The notes: generated from the letters alone by a model not told the origin. Shown: positions 51,258-60,319, counted from the first letter of the stretch. The stretch is 64,000 nucleotides of DNA from CAWDMW01 sp963803575 (GCA_963803575.1 CAWDMW010000002.1:1116001-1180000); one strand, 5' to 3'. Made by a program: numbers and translations.

Positions 51258-52705
51258 GCGCTTTCCTTTTCTTTTGACGATTTGGTTGACTCATCTTGAG
51301 AGGTTTCATCTGAAGATGCAGCTTTTTTCTTAGGCGCGGAAGATTTTTCTGCTGTTTTTTTATCGGACGTGGCAGAAGCAGCATTGTCTGTTTCCATCTT
51401 CGTTACTTCATCCAATGTTTTTTCCGTCTCTTCAAAAGTAACCTTGTCCAAAATGAAATCAACCGCTTTCTCTTCCAGTATAGGCCCTCTTAATTCACGC
51501 ATCTGATCCGGGTTTTTCTGGAAGAACTCAATCACCTTATGTTCTTGACCCGGGTACATACGAGCTTGCTGAAGCAATGCTGACTGAATGTCTTGCTGGT
51601 TGACTTCAATATTATTACGCCCTGCTGTTTGTGACAAGAGAATGCCCAACTGCACACGACGCTTTGCTATAGCTTGGTAGTCATCTTTTTCAGATTCGAT
51701 GTCTGTCTCTTCACGCCCATCACGTTTAGCTTCTTCCGTTGCCTGCTTCCAGATGGAATCAAACTCCAGCTCCTGCATTTTCTGCGGAATGGTGAAGTCA
51801 CATTTTGCTTCCAGTGCGTCAAATAGCTGTTTCTTCAAATAGTTGCGCGTCATGCCCTCATATTCTTTCGCTAATTGCTCGCGTACAAATGTCTTTAAGC
51901 CATCCAGTGAATCCTGCCCAAATTCTTTGGCCAGTTCATCATTCATCTCAGGGATTTGCACTTGCTGCACTTTATGTACGACGACTTCAAAGCGTGTTTC
52001 CTTTCCTGCCAGTTCTTCACTATGGTAAGCTTCTGGGAACGCAACGTTTACGTCGATAGTATCACCGGCTTTCACACCAACAAGCTGTTCTTCAAACCCG
52101 GGGATAAACTGGTTGGAACCTAACTCCAGACTAAATTCTTTTCCGGCACCACCTTCGAATAATTCGCCATTTAAGTAACCCGTAAAGTCAATAACAACAA
52201 TGTCTCCATTTTCAGCTTGTACATCCGCTGCTTTGTCTTCGGTTTTACGCTTTGTTTGCGCCATGCGGGTCAGGCTATTATCTACATCTTCGTCACTTAC
52301 CGGAATTACAGGCTTTTCAATGGTGATGGAACTAAAATCAATTTCAGGGGATTCAGGCATAATCTCTAAGGATACTGATAACGTCATATCCTGACCGTCC
52401 TCATAAGACTCGATTTTCACATCAGGCTGAAGAGCAGGGGCAACATCATGTTGTTTGAATGCAGCATTCACAGCTTCATCGACTGTTGCATTAATCACAT
52501 CTCCTAATACGGATTGCTTGTGACGCTGACGCAATACATCAAGTGGTACTTTTCCCGGGCGAAACCCCGGAATTTTTGCTTTCTTACCAATTTTCTTTAG
52601 TTCTTTATCAACATGTTGCTCTATGTAATCCGCTGCTATTACAACACTGTAGTTGCGCTGTAACTGCTCGTTATGTGTTTCGCTGATAGTAAAATGTTCG
52701 CTCAT
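51254..52705 (-). CDS. tig: trigger factor
   Basis: This 483-aa ribosome-associated chaperone and prolyl isomerase has an N-terminal ribosome-binding domain with the PGFRPGKVP signature (about 46-54). The FKBP-like PPIase domain is at about 160-250 (NGDIVVIDFTGYLNGELFEGG...). A C-terminal helical substrate-binding domain follows, and then a long Lys/Ser/Glu-rich tail (about 430-483), which makes it longer than E. coli Tig (432). The pairing with clpP is standard in proteobacteria. It is intact. Confidence 0.97.
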   Translation of the reverse strand: MSEHFTISETHNEQLQRNYSVVIAADYIEQHVDKELKKIGKKAKIPGFRPGKVPLDVLRQRHKQSVLGDVINATVDEAVNAAFKQHDVAPALQPDVKIESYEDGQDMTLSVSLEIMPESPEIDFSSITIEKPVIPVSDEDVDNSLTRMAQTKRKTEDKAADVQAENGDIVVIDFTGYLNGELFEGGAGKEFSLELGSNQFIPGFEEQLVGVKAGDTIDVNVAFPEAYHSEELAGKETRFEVVVHKVQQVQIPEMNDELAKEFGQDSLDGLKTFVREQLAKEYEGMTRNYLKKQLFDALEAKCDFTIPQKMQELEFDSIWKQATEEAKRDGREETDIESEKDDYQAIAKRRVQLGILLSQTAGRNNIEVNQQDIQSALLQQARMYPGQEHKVIEFFQKNPDQMRELRGPILEEKAVDFILDKVTFEETEKTLDEVTKMETDNAASATSDKKTAEKSSAPKKKAASSDETSQDESTKSSKEKESA

Positions 52706-52858
52706 ACAATCCGTTTATCTGGGTAGTGTTAGTCTAATATTGCCTTAAGCAATGCCACACTCCGTGCCTGAGCGCAAGTTTTTATGTGACTTTCGTGGCA
52801 AAGATCAGTATAGAAAGAGCCAAATCACAACGCCCTATCAGATTCAGCCGCACAATTT

Positions 52859-54343
52859 ATGACCAGTCCCCAAATTTCTCAACATTCTTTTGCTGAAGCA
52901 CTCACCTTTGATGATGTTTTATTGAAGCCGCAATATTCTGACGTTTTGCCGGCAGATGTTGACGTGTCTACTTATTCAGCCAGTGGAGTGCATTTAAAGA
53001 TTCCTCTTATCTCTGCCGCGATGGACACGGTAACAGAGTCCGGACTGGCTATTGCCATGGCACAACATGGTGGTATGGGGTGTATTCATAAGAACATGGA
53101 GATAGGCGCGCAGGCTGATGAAGTGTTGAGTGTAAAAAAGTTCGAGTCAGGCATCGTCATTAATCCTGTGACCATTTCACCGGAAGAAACACTTGCTGAT
53201 GCGCTATATCTGATGGATGAACATCGCATTTCCGGCATTCCGGTGGTGGAATATTCTGGCAAGCTTGCAGGCATTCTGACCAATCGTGATGTGCGGTTCG
53301 CATCGGATCAGACCACCAGCGTAGCCTCCCTCATGACACAAGAGAATTTAATCACGGTGAAAGAAAATATCTCGCGTGAAGATGCAAAAAAGCTGCTACA
53401 TCAGCACCGTATTGAGAAGCTGCTTGTTGTGAATGATTCAGGTAATTGCGTTGGATTAATTACGGTAAAGGATATTGATAAGGCAGAACGTTTCCCTGAT
53501 GCGGCCAAAGATGCCAAAGGTCGTTTGCGTGTTGCTGCTGCTGTGGGTGTTGGGTATGACGGGATGCAACGTGCAGAGGCAGTGATTGCTGCCGGTATTG
53601 ATGTGCTAGTCGTTGATACAGCGCATGGACATTCCAAAGGTGTTATTGACATGGTAAAAAATGTACGCAAAGCAGGGCATGATATTTCCATTATTGCCGG
53701 AAATATTGCAACCGCAGATGCCGCGACTGCACTGATTGACGCAGGGGCAAATGCCGTGAAAGTCGGTATCGGCCCTGGCTCTATCTGCACAACACGTATC
53801 GTTGCTGGAGTAGGGATGCCGCAGCTAAGCGCCATCATGGAAGTGGCACAAGTGACGAAAGCACGTGGCGTCAGCCTGATTGCTGATGGTGGTATTAAAT
53901 ATTCTGGTGATTTAGCCAAGGCTATTGCAGCAGGAGCAGACGCTGCGATGATTGGTTCCCTTTTTGCTGGTACGGAAGAAAGCCCGGGTGAAGTGATTCT
54001 GTATCAGGGGCGTTCGTACAAGTCTTACCGTGGTATGGGATCTGTAGGTGCGATGGCGCGTGGGTCAGCAGATCGTTATTTTCAGCAAGAAGTGCGTGAC
54101 ACCATGAAACTTGTGCCAGAAGGCGTTGAAGGACGTGTGCCGTTTAAAGGCTCTGTTTCTGGTGTAGTGCATCAGCTGGTGGGTGGGCTGCGCGCTGCTA
54201 TGGGGTATACCGGATCTGCTACTATCGCTGATTTGCAAAAGCGTGCTGAGTTCGTTCGTATCACAGGTGCCGGACTTCGTGAAAGCCATGTCCATGATAT
54301 TACCGTTTCACGTGAAGCGCCGAATTACCGCATAGACTCATAA
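52859..54343 (+). CDS. guaB: inosine-5'-monophosphate dehydrogenase
   Basis: This 494-aa enzyme is the first step from IMP to GMP. The core barrel has FDDVLLKP, SAAMDTVTES, the catalytic loop GPGSICTTRIV (Cys about 307), ADGGIKYSGD, GSLFAGTEESPGE and the flap YRGMGSVGAM. Two CBS domains (about 95-205) are inserted, which regulate by binding adenine nucleotides. The length is normal. Its 3' end lies 49 bp before the tRNA-Leu gene, the integration site of the right element. Confidence 0.97.
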   Translation: MTSPQISQHSFAEALTFDDVLLKPQYSDVLPADVDVSTYSASGVHLKIPLISAAMDTVTESGLAIAMAQHGGMGCIHKNMEIGAQADEVLSVKKFESGIVINPVTISPEETLADALYLMDEHRISGIPVVEYSGKLAGILTNRDVRFASDQTTSVASLMTQENLITVKENISREDAKKLLHQHRIEKLLVVNDSGNCVGLITVKDIDKAERFPDAAKDAKGRLRVAAAVGVGYDGMQRAEAVIAAGIDVLVVDTAHGHSKGVIDMVKNVRKAGHDISIIAGNIATADAATALIDAGANAVKVGIGPGSICTTRIVAGVGMPQLSAIMEVAQVTKARGVSLIADGGIKYSGDLAKAIAAGADAAMIGSLFAGTEESPGEVILYQGRSYKSYRGMGSVGAMARGSADRYFQQEVRDTMKLVPEGVEGRVPFKGSVSGVVHQLVGGLRAAMGYTGSATIADLQKRAEFVRITGAGLRESHVHDITVSREAPNYRIDS

Positions 54344-54361
54344 TACATGCTTGTAGTTTGC

Positions 54362-56014
54362 TCAAGAGTTTGCTAAAAACCGTAATATATAAGCGCTCGT
54401 GGCGGAATGGTAGACGCGCATCGTTGAGGTCGATGTGGGAGAAATCCTGTGGAGGTTCAAGTCCTCTCGAGCGCACCATTCTCCAGTTTTGTTGCAGTCG
54501 GCGATAATCTCGAATGGCTTTGCCATTGTATATTCGAGGTTTTTGCCGTTTAGCTGCAGGTTCTGGAATACGAATTTTAGCAACTCGCGTTTTTGATCAA
54601 GCCCAGAACCTCGAAACTCGTCAAGCGCTCCTGCTGCCACTTCTATGAGATAACTCAGTCGTTTGCTGAATTCGTCATCGGTGACGTCATAGGCGTGGAT
54701 CAACTCCACGATATCGTATTGGCGATCCTTCAGTCGCTTCTTCTGGGCGGCGAATTCTTCTTTGGTAAATTCACCTTCCAAGCGTAGCTCCGTGAGCCGG
54801 TCGAGTTTCGTCTCCAGCTCGGTGTGTTCTTTCTTCAACTGCCCCGTATGTTTGACATGGTGGTGCTTTTTATCCTCGTGGGCGCTTTTGATGTAAGAGA
54901 GAACATCCGCCAGTTTTCCTTCATCTTTGATTCGCAGCGTATCGAGCGCGGCTTCCACCTGTGCCATTACATCATCCTCGCGGGTGTAAACGACCTTTTT
55001 ATGATCGGCGGCATTATAGGATATCACATAGGTGAAGCTGCCAGTGCCGCCGTTCTGGTATTTCTTTTTGTGTTTCTGCGCGGTGCATTGTTTGCCGGTG
55101 TTGGCGCAGGTTAAAATGCCGCGAAACAAAAACTCTTTTTGCCCGTAGCGAGCATGTGCCTGACCTTTGCCCGTTCGAATATCCTGGCATTTATCAAACA
55201 GCGACTTTGGAAGGACTGTTTCATAACGATGCGGATATTCTTCTCCCGTCTTTTTCACGCGCATCACTCCGTAATAAAATGGCTCTTGCAGCACTTTGTG
55301 GACATGGCTTTTTGCCAAGGCACCTTGATGACCTCGGCTATTGGTTAGTCCAATTTCCTTCGCCAGTTTCACCAGCTGAGAGATGGAATAGCACTCGGTC
55401 GCGTATTTCTCAAATAATTGTCGCACCAGCGGCGCTCGCACCGGATCAATTCTGATATCGGGCTTGCCCTGCTGATTGGTAAAATGTTCGTAGCCAATGG
55501 GAGCCTGACTGATCCACTCACCGTTGCGTAGTTTTTGTGCGATGCTGCGTTTGACATTATCGCGCAGTGAATCCACATAGCCCTGCGCCAGCACCACGCC
55601 GATGCTCCACATAAACCGGTCTTGCGATACCGAATCTTTGTGGATGACATAGCCTTCGGAATTAAAGTGCAGCTCGATCTTACCATCCTTGACCAGATTA
55701 TCGAGGATCGGAAATTCCTTAAAGCTGCGTTGCACCCGATCCACCTTGTCGGCAACGATGGCGATGCATTCCTTTTGCCTTTTGACAAAAGTCAGCATCT
55801 GATTGAACTGTTTGCGCTCGCCGTTGGTCGAGGATTCAACCACCGTGAAGCTCTCAATGGGTTTTAGCTCTTTGCGTTCGCAATATTGTTCCAACCGATG
55901 CAGCTGCGCGTCAATCGAATAGCCTTTTTCCTGCTCCTCCGTAGACACCCGCGCCAGAATGACAGCTTTGGTGGCGCGGCTGGGTAAAGGTAATTTTTTG
56001 GCAGATCGGCTCAT
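54362..56014 (-). CDS. large serine recombinase (integrase) of the right element
   Basis: This 550-aa protein has the resolvase domain with catalytic Ser24 in ILARVSTEEQ, then VADKVDRVQRSFKEF and a recombinase domain (about 175-290). A reduced zinc-ribbon region with only one Cys pair in sight (LTCANTGKQC) and a long coiled coil (about 390-450) follow. It is only distantly related to the left recombinase. As on the left, the C-terminal roughly 40 residues (from WCAREDLNLHRI onward) are the antisense reading of the tRNA-Leu gene and its 5' flank. The true recombinase sequence probably ends around GEW, and the attachment core is in the tRNA 3' end. Confidence 0.88.
   Translation of the reverse strand: MSRSAKKLPLPSRATKAVILARVSTEEQEKGYSIDAQLHRLEQYCERKELKPIESFTVVESSTNGERKQFNQMLTFVKRQKECIAIVADKVDRVQRSFKEFPILDNLVKDGKIELHFNSEGYVIHKDSVSQDRFMWSIGVVLAQGYVDSLRDNVKRSIAQKLRNGEWISQAPIGYEHFTNQQGKPDIRIDPVRAPLVRQLFEKYATECYSISQLVKLAKEIGLTNSRGHQGALAKSHVHKVLQEPFYYGVMRVKKTGEEYPHRYETVLPKSLFDKCQDIRTGKGQAHARYGQKEFLFRGILTCANTGKQCTAQKHKKKYQNGGTGSFTYVISYNAADHKKVVYTREDDVMAQVEAALDTLRIKDEGKLADVLSYIKSAHEDKKHHHVKHTGQLKKEHTELETKLDRLTELRLEGEFTKEEFAAQKKRLKDRQYDIVELIHAYDVTDDEFSKRLSYLIEVAAGALDEFRGSGLDQKRELLKFVFQNLQLNGKNLEYTMAKPFEIIADCNKTGEWCAREDLNLHRISPTSTSTMRVYHSATSAYILRFLANS
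54393..54478 (+). tRNA. tRNA-Leu (anticodon GAG)
   Basis: This is an 86-nt class II tRNA with encoded CCA. The acceptor is GCGCTCG/CGAGCGC, the anticodon stem CATCG/CGATG with loop TTGAGGT (GAG), then a long variable arm and the T arm GAGG-TTCAAGT-CCTC. Its 3' end is the integration point of the right element; the recombinase gene begins to read out of it on the other strand. Confidence 0.95.
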
Positions 56015-56034
56015 GTTTAACTCCCGTATTTACG

Positions 56035-56259
56035 TTACGGGTGTTCGCCGCGCTCATCAAGTCTATCTTCCTGTTTTATATCGTAATTATCGGATATGAT
56101 TTGGAAGAACCCGATGAAGCGGCGCGTGGCGGCGATAGCTTCCTCTTCGGTCAAAGAACCGTTATAATCGTCCTGAATGCGTTGCTTCAGCGATTCAAAA
56201 ATTTCTGATTTGGAGCGGGTGTCGGTTCTGACAAAATCGATGATTTCTTTTGCGTTCAT
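56035..56259 (-). CDS. small hypothetical protein preceding the serine recombinase
   Basis: This 74-aa protein starts at the ATG at 56259 with GGAGGAC upstream. It is acidic and helical (KEIIDFVRTDTRSKSEIFESLKQRIQDDYNGSLTEEEAIAATRRFIGFFQII). It ends 20 bp before the recombinase start, on the same strand. It occupies the same place as the 93-aa protein of the left element but shows no clear similarity to it. Position suggests a recombination directionality factor or other small partner of its own recombinase. There is no motif to prove it. Confidence 0.58.
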   Translation of the reverse strand: MNAKEIIDFVRTDTRSKSEIFESLKQRIQDDYNGSLTEEEAIAATRRFIGFFQIISDNYDIKQEDRLDERGEHP

Positions 56260-56360
56260 GGCCGTCCTCCATGAACACTGGATGAACGCACCTCTGGCGA
56301 TGATATGTCTATACATAGCAAATCTTGTTCACAATGTTTAGTCTTTTTTTTCAACATCTG

Positions 56361-56766
56361 CTAACGCCCTCTCTGCTTGGTGTTCAGGCGCACGACAACC
56401 TTGAGCAGCGCGTATGTCCACATCTGCCATGCCTTGGTACGGCCACAGCCTATGCGGTAACAAATCGGTCGCCACGGCACACGCGCAGCGCGGAGCCAGA
56501 CCAGCCTGCGCTCATCTTCACCGTCCAACCAGAAAATCCAATCCAGTGTTTCCTCCATACGGCTGATCGCACCGGCAGAGGGTGGGCCGAGGCGCATGGG
56601 TAATTTTTCACCCTGCATGATTTCGATGCTGGTGCGGACGACTTCGGGGTAGACATTGAAATATCCCTGTACCTTCACCGGCGGCAAACGTTTCAGCGTG
56701 TAGGCCGCTTCTTCAAAGCGATCCGCTACATCGGTGACTGTCCATTTTTTAATTTCTCTGCGTCAT
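56361..56766 (-). pseudogene. DUF6362-like protein (right copy) with displaced start codon
   Basis: The conserved sequence KKWTVTDVADRFEEAAYTL ... RLVWLRAARVPWRPICYRIGCGRTKAWQMW matches the left copy all along. The ATG at 56764-56766, placed as in the left copy and after GGGAGGG, is one base out of frame with it. A TGA precedes the conserved frame. Either one base was gained between ATG and AGA, or a rare start (ATT) or an internal TTG is used, which would shorten the N terminus by about 25 residues. The rest of the gene is intact. Confidence 0.6.
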
Positions 56767-57043
56767 GTTGCCCTCCCTGATTGGAGTCGGGAAGCACTTC
56801 GGCCATCACTGCCGCGTAACCGGCAATGTCGATGATGCTATCGAGGTGGGTGGGATTCTCTTTGAGTCGCACCAGTTTGAGTTCAATCAAGCACATCACC
56901 ACTTGCTGTGGGGTGATCTGAGTATTCAGTGCCAGCGACCATCGCCTGGCGACCTCGCGGAAGTGATGTTTTGCCAGACCATAATGGGCGCGGCGATCTT
57001 CAAATACCTGCAGTGATCGCTGCAGCAGCTGTTCTCCGTTCAT
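56726..57043 (-). CDS. DUF6378-like phage/element protein (right copy)
   Basis: This protein of about 105 aa starts at the ATG at 57043 with AAGGAGG upstream. MNGEQLLQRSLQVFEDRRAHYGLAKHHFREVARRWSLAL and LDSIIDIAGYAAVMAEVLP align with the left copy without gaps over the first 85 residues. The C-terminal 15 residues differ. It overlaps the end of the replication gene by 4 bp, as on the left. The role is unknown; conservation of gene order suggests it works with the replication protein. Confidence 0.68.
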   Translation of the reverse strand: MNGEQLLQRSLQVFEDRRAHYGLAKHHFREVARRWSLALNTQITPQQVVMCLIELKLVRLKENPTHLDSIIDIAGYAAVMAEVLPDSNQGGQHDAEKLKNGQSPM

Positions 57044-58212
57044 GATGTTTCCTCCTTGATAGCCAGTTGCACACCGACTACGGAGCGCGAGCAGGTGGTT
57101 TGCTCGTCCCAGAAATGATTGAGGTCGGTGAGATAATGGGTTTCGATCCAGCCGCGCACGAATTCGCGGGGACATTCCAGCCGCAGCAATGCGCCATCGG
57201 GCGTTTCCTCGGCGACGGTGATGACGGTGTTGGAAAACCAGCTGCGGATGGCGGGTTTGCCGTGGTGATGTGCCATGCGGCGCAGGACATCATCCCATGC
57301 GTCTTGGAATTCTGGCAGTTGGCAGCTCGGCGGTTTCGATGGGTGTTTGCCACCGGAGAAGCCACCCTCTAAAATCTTGGCCACCCGATCCGATGACTGG
57401 ATTGCCCAGGTGAGGTCAATCGTCCAGTCTTTGCCTTCTATTTTGCCAAGACAAAAATCAGAAGCACCAATGATTTCGCAAAAATAGCGCCATGCTCGGA
57501 TATCCTCTGCAAACTCATCTATCCATCTGGCTGCCAGCAGCTCTTTGCGTTTTTTTGTGAGTATGGCCTTCTGGTTTGGTGTGATTTTGCTCTGCACCTC
57601 TTCATTCCAGATATCTGCCATTTGCGGCAGCATCTGTTTTGGGTCTGGTTTCTCATCCCCATCTTTTCCACAGCTCTGCTGTTTTTCTTCCTCACACTCC
57701 TTCTTTTCTTCTCTCGTTCTTAAGTTTTTATCTGAATCTTTTTTGGAGTCTGCTTCTGTATCTGTATCTGTATCTGTATCTGTATCTGTATCTGGTGATT
57801 TTTTGCTGTTTTTGCGTTGCGCGGCGTTGCCTTTCGTTGCACCGCGTTGCTTGCCGCTGCCTGTTGTTGCATCCTGCTTTTTACGGGCGCGGCTCTTTTG
57901 GGAACGCTCGGTGGAAGTGGTGTGCTGGCGCTTATCCCACGCGGTTAAATGCCCATCCTCATCGAGCATGTCTTTATCGCGCATGGCGGTAATTACCGCC
58001 TCGACCGCTTCCACATCGAAATCTTGCGCTACGGCGATTTCTTCCGGATCAACCACGGCGATGCCACGCGGGTCGTGTTGTGAGGCCGCATCCAAAATGC
58101 AAGCCCACACTACCACTGCCACACCCATCGGCTGATTGGCACGTTTGGCAATCACCCGCAATTTGGTGTCAAACGGCATGCCGTGATACATCCGAAACCA
58201 TTCCATCGCCAT
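57040..58212 (-). CDS. phage-type replication protein with DnaA-domain-I-like C terminus (right copy)
   Basis: This 390-aa protein is the same length as the left copy and very similar in the N-terminal domain (1-100), in the block IWNEEVQSKIT-NQKAILT-KRKELL-RWIDEFAEDIRAWRYFCEIIG (about 205-255) and in the C-terminal DnaA-I-like region (WDDVLRRMAHHHGKPAIRSWFSNTVI, LECPREFVRGWIETHYL). Only the Asp/Thr linker and adjacent charged tract differ much. It would start replication of the excised element. Start and overlap with the next gene are as on the left. Confidence 0.75.
   Translation of the reverse strand: MAMEWFRMYHGMPFDTKLRVIAKRANQPMGVAVVVWACILDAASQHDPRGIAVVDPEEIAVAQDFDVEAVEAVITAMRDKDMLDEDGHLTAWDKRQHTTSTERSQKSRARKKQDATTGSGKQRGATKGNAAQRKNSKKSPDTDTDTDTDTDTEADSKKDSDKNLRTREEKKECEEEKQQSCGKDGDEKPDPKQMLPQMADIWNEEVQSKITPNQKAILTKKRKELLAARWIDEFAEDIRAWRYFCEIIGASDFCLGKIEGKDWTIDLTWAIQSSDRVAKILEGGFSGGKHPSKPPSCQLPEFQDAWDDVLRRMAHHHGKPAIRSWFSNTVITVAEETPDGALLRLECPREFVRGWIETHYLTDLNHFWDEQTTCSRSVVGVQLAIKEETS
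57752..57794 (-). repeat. in-frame GATACA hexanucleotide microsatellite
   Basis: There are about seven tandem copies of the 6-bp unit (seen as TGTATC on the plus strand), encoding alternating Asp-Thr in the linker of the replication protein. It is purer than the corresponding tract at 6298-6365. Confidence 0.8.
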
Positions 58213-58215
58213 TCG

Positions 58216-58464
58216 CTACGCCTCGTTCTCACCAATTTCTTCCAACGTGCGTTGGCGAGAACTAAGGTGAATTCTCAGCGCACGCGCCAAATGGATTTTG
58301 AAGGAAATGGCATCCGCTTCATGCTGCAGCTTCTGCAATTCACGTTTGACGTTTTGCAGGCAATGATCGAGCTGTCCGTAATCCATCTCCTCCGTATTTC
58401 CATCAGAGTCGGTTTCGAGCAGCGTGAGCATTTCTAGATATTGTTTTTCGATTGAAGTTTGCAT
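58216..58464 (-). CDS. 82-aa hypothetical coiled-coil protein specific to the right element
   Basis: The segment MQTSIEKQYLEMLTLLETD through LDHCLQNVKRELQKLQHEADAISFKIHLARALRIHLSSRQRTLEEI is nearly all helical, with heptad-like spacing (about 30-75). The gene lies between the conserved 80-aa gene and the replication gene, 14 and 3 bp from them. The left element has no counterpart, as its two genes are only 10 bp apart. It could be a replication accessory or a packaging/scaffold-type small protein. No family is recognised. Confidence 0.58.
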   Translation of the reverse strand: MQTSIEKQYLEMLTLLETDSDGNTEEMDYGQLDHCLQNVKRELQKLQHEADAISFKIHLARALRIHLSSRQRTLEEIGENEA

Positions 58465-58478
58465 TGGTCAGCCTCCCT

Positions 58479-58721
58479 TTAATCCAGCATGGATGGTTGG
58501 TTGGCATCGGCCTGCGCCACCTCACGATCGTGATCCTGCGTTTTGAGCGACAAGGCCAGATCAATGCAGCCTTTGGTCAGCTTCGCACGATCAAGCTCGC
58601 GCACTGCCTGCTTCTTGAGTTGCAGCAGCGTTTCCATGTCCATTTTACGCATCGTTTCGATTGTGAGATGGCAGATTTCGTCAAAAGTAGAGATAGGTTT
58701 GTTGTGGTGTGAATCGTTCAT
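58479..58721 (-). CDS. conserved 80-aa element protein (right copy)
   Basis: The start is placed at the ATG at 58721, after the ribosome-binding site AAGGAGG, by comparison with the left copy at 5629. The two 80-aa products differ at two residues only, while about 13 % of bases differ, nearly all at third positions. It is first in the minus-strand replication operon. The upstream operator-like box at 58732-58756 is identical to that of the left copy. The function is unknown. Confidence 0.7.
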   Translation of the reverse strand: MNDSHHNKPISTFDEICHLTIETMRKMDMETLLQLKKQAVRELDRAKLTKGCIDLALSLKTQDHDREVAQADANQPSMLD

Positions 58722-58731
58722 AAAAGCCTCC

Positions 58732-58756
58732 TTGTTCGAACTGTTCGGACACAAGG
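58732..58756. promoter_or_regulatory. 25-bp operator-like box (right copy)
   Basis: This is identical in all 25 bases to 5593-5617 (opposite strand), again ending just before the ribosome-binding site of the 80-aa gene. It includes the imperfect palindrome GTTCGAAC-T-GTTCGGAC. Confidence 0.55.
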
Positions 58757-58780
58757 CTGGCAAAATTTGCTGGGGGCTGT

Positions 58781-58845
58781 CTGGGAGCAGAGGATGACCT
58801 TGCTACGGGCTGGCTACGGGCTGGGTGGGAGCAGACTGGGAGCAG
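58781..58845. repeat. short repeats upstream of the right replication operon (candidate origin)
   Basis: TGGGAGCAG occurs three times (58782-58790, 58826-58834, 58837-58845), and GCTACGGGCTGG occurs twice with its ends overlapping by one base (58802-58813, 58813-58824). The place corresponds to the TCCCCAC repeat region of the left element. The left region also contains CTGCTCCC, the complement of GGGAGCAG. The stretch 58757-58887 has no gene. Confidence 0.4.
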
Positions 58846-59038
58846 GAATATATTGCAGTTTAACCTCAGTAGTTTATGCTCACTCGCGTGACGAGGCGTA
58901 AGAACCTCTAAACGATGCGTTCGATGTAACGGACTACGTGTTCACCAAATGTCCCTCCGCGACTTAGGTCGGGAGGGCGGTGGAATATAACACCGGCTTG
59001 CCGGGAATACATCGCGAGCCGCGTTTAGGCTTTCTTAA

Positions 59039-60319
59039 CATGGCAAACGCATTACAATTTATGAGATAATCAGTATGTTGCGTTGAGATTTTAAGGCTTT
59101 GATAGCTTTGAGATGACGGCTGTGGCGTAGTTTTGTTTAAAAAACAGGAGCTACGCTATGACATTATCAGACACATTTTTGGAATCATTTCGTTCGCTGG
59201 AAGACCCGCGCCGATTGGGACATAATCAGCAACATGATTTCAGCGATTTACTGGCGATCGCGATATTGGCGACGCTGTGCGGTGCGGATAATTGGGTGGA
59301 GATGGAAGCCTTTGCCAGCAGCAAGCGTGACTGGCTTTCGGGCTTTCTGATCCTACCCAGCGGCATCCCTTCGCATGACACGTTTGCGCGTCTGTTCACG
59401 GCGCTGGATGCGGATCAATTTGAGCGTTGTTTCATTGGCTGGGTGAAGACGATTCGCTTGCCCGGACGCGATGTGATTGCGGTGGACGGTAAGACGAGCT
59501 GCGCGTCTCACAATAAGCATAAGGGCATTAATGCGTTGCATATGGTCAGTGCTTGGGCGGTGGAAAATCGACTGTGTTTGGGGCAGGTGAGCACAGCAGA
59601 GAAGTCCAATGAGATCGAAGCCATGCCGCGCTTATTGCAGATGCTGGACATCAAAGATTGCATTGTGACCACGGACGCAATGGGCTGCCAGAAAGAGATT
59701 GCCGCAACCATTAAAAACAAGGGCGCAGATTATGTGCTGACCCTCAAAGACAACCAGCCAAAGCTCGCAGGCTCGGTGAAACAGGTCTTTGAGCTGGGCG
59801 ATGCGACCACCTTTGAAGGCATGCATTACCGCAAGCAAATCGAGAAGGTTCGCGGCCCTAAAAATCGCGGCGAACATGGGCGTGTGGAGGCGCGCAAATA
59901 CACGCTAGTAACTGCCAAAGATGCTCACGCCTTTGGGCTGCGCTGGCCGGGCTTGGTTAGCCTAGGGCGGTTGGACGTCACGCGCACCGTGCGTAGCAAA
60001 GACGTTACCCGCTCCACGCGCTACTTCCTCACCAGCCTCAGCTATCAGCAAATCGATGAGTTCATGAAAGCCGCCAGACGGCACTGGGAAATCGAAATCA
60101 ACCTGCACTGGTCTCTCGACGTTAGCTTCGCCGACGACCTCAACCGAACCCGAACCGGAAACGCCGCCGAAAATCTCTCCATCATAAAACGCATCGCGCT
60201 CAACCTGCTCAAACAAGACACCACCACCAAAACAGGCATCTCCGCCAAACGTAAAAAAGCAGGGTGGGACAACGACTTCCTCATCAACGTTCTGCAAAAA
60301 TTGTAATGCGTTTGCCATG
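59039..60319 (+). mobile_element. ISAs1-family insertion sequence, 1281 bp
   Basis: The terminal inverted repeats begin CATGGCAAACGCATTACAAT on both ends (59039 inward and 60319 inward) and match over at least 22 bp. A 10-bp direct target duplication, GCTTTCTTAA, flanks it at 59029-59038 and 60320-60329. One intact transposase gene is inside, in the same direction as the lipoprotein gene it precedes. Intact ends, duplication and open frame indicate a recent insertion. Confidence 0.93.
59158..60306 (+). CDS. ISAs1-family DDE transposase
   Basis: This 382-aa protein has an N-terminal DUF4372/H-repeat-type region (DPRRLGHNQQHDFSDLLAIAILATLCGADNW). The DDE triad appears in VIAVDGKTSCAS (Asp), VTTDAMGCQKEIA (Asp) and HWEIEINLHWSLDVSFADD (Glu), with YVLTLKDNQP between. 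This is the ISAs1 / H-repeat-associated family. It is full length and fills the insertion sequence. The ATG at 59158 is preceded by AGGAG. Confidence 0.94.
   Translation: MTLSDTFLESFRSLEDPRRLGHNQQHDFSDLLAIAILATLCGADNWVEMEAFASSKRDWLSGFLILPSGIPSHDTFARLFTALDADQFERCFIGWVKTIRLPGRDVIAVDGKTSCASHNKHKGINALHMVSAWAVENRLCLGQVSTAEKSNEIEAMPRLLQMLDIKDCIVTTDAMGCQKEIAATIKNKGADYVLTLKDNQPKLAGSVKQVFELGDATTFEGMHYRKQIEKVRGPKNRGEHGRVEARKYTLVTAKDAHAFGLRWPGLVSLGRLDVTRTVRSKDVTRSTRYFLTSLSYQQIDEFMKAARRHWEIEINLHWSLDVSFADDLNRTRTGNAAENLSIIKRIALNLLKQDTTTKTGISAKRKKAGWDNDFLINVLQKL

Noticed and set aside
57545..58135. 196-codon plus-strand open frame rich in Ser/Phe/Val
   Set aside because: It is the shadow of the minus-strand replication gene, and the Val-Ser run is the complement of the GATACA tract.
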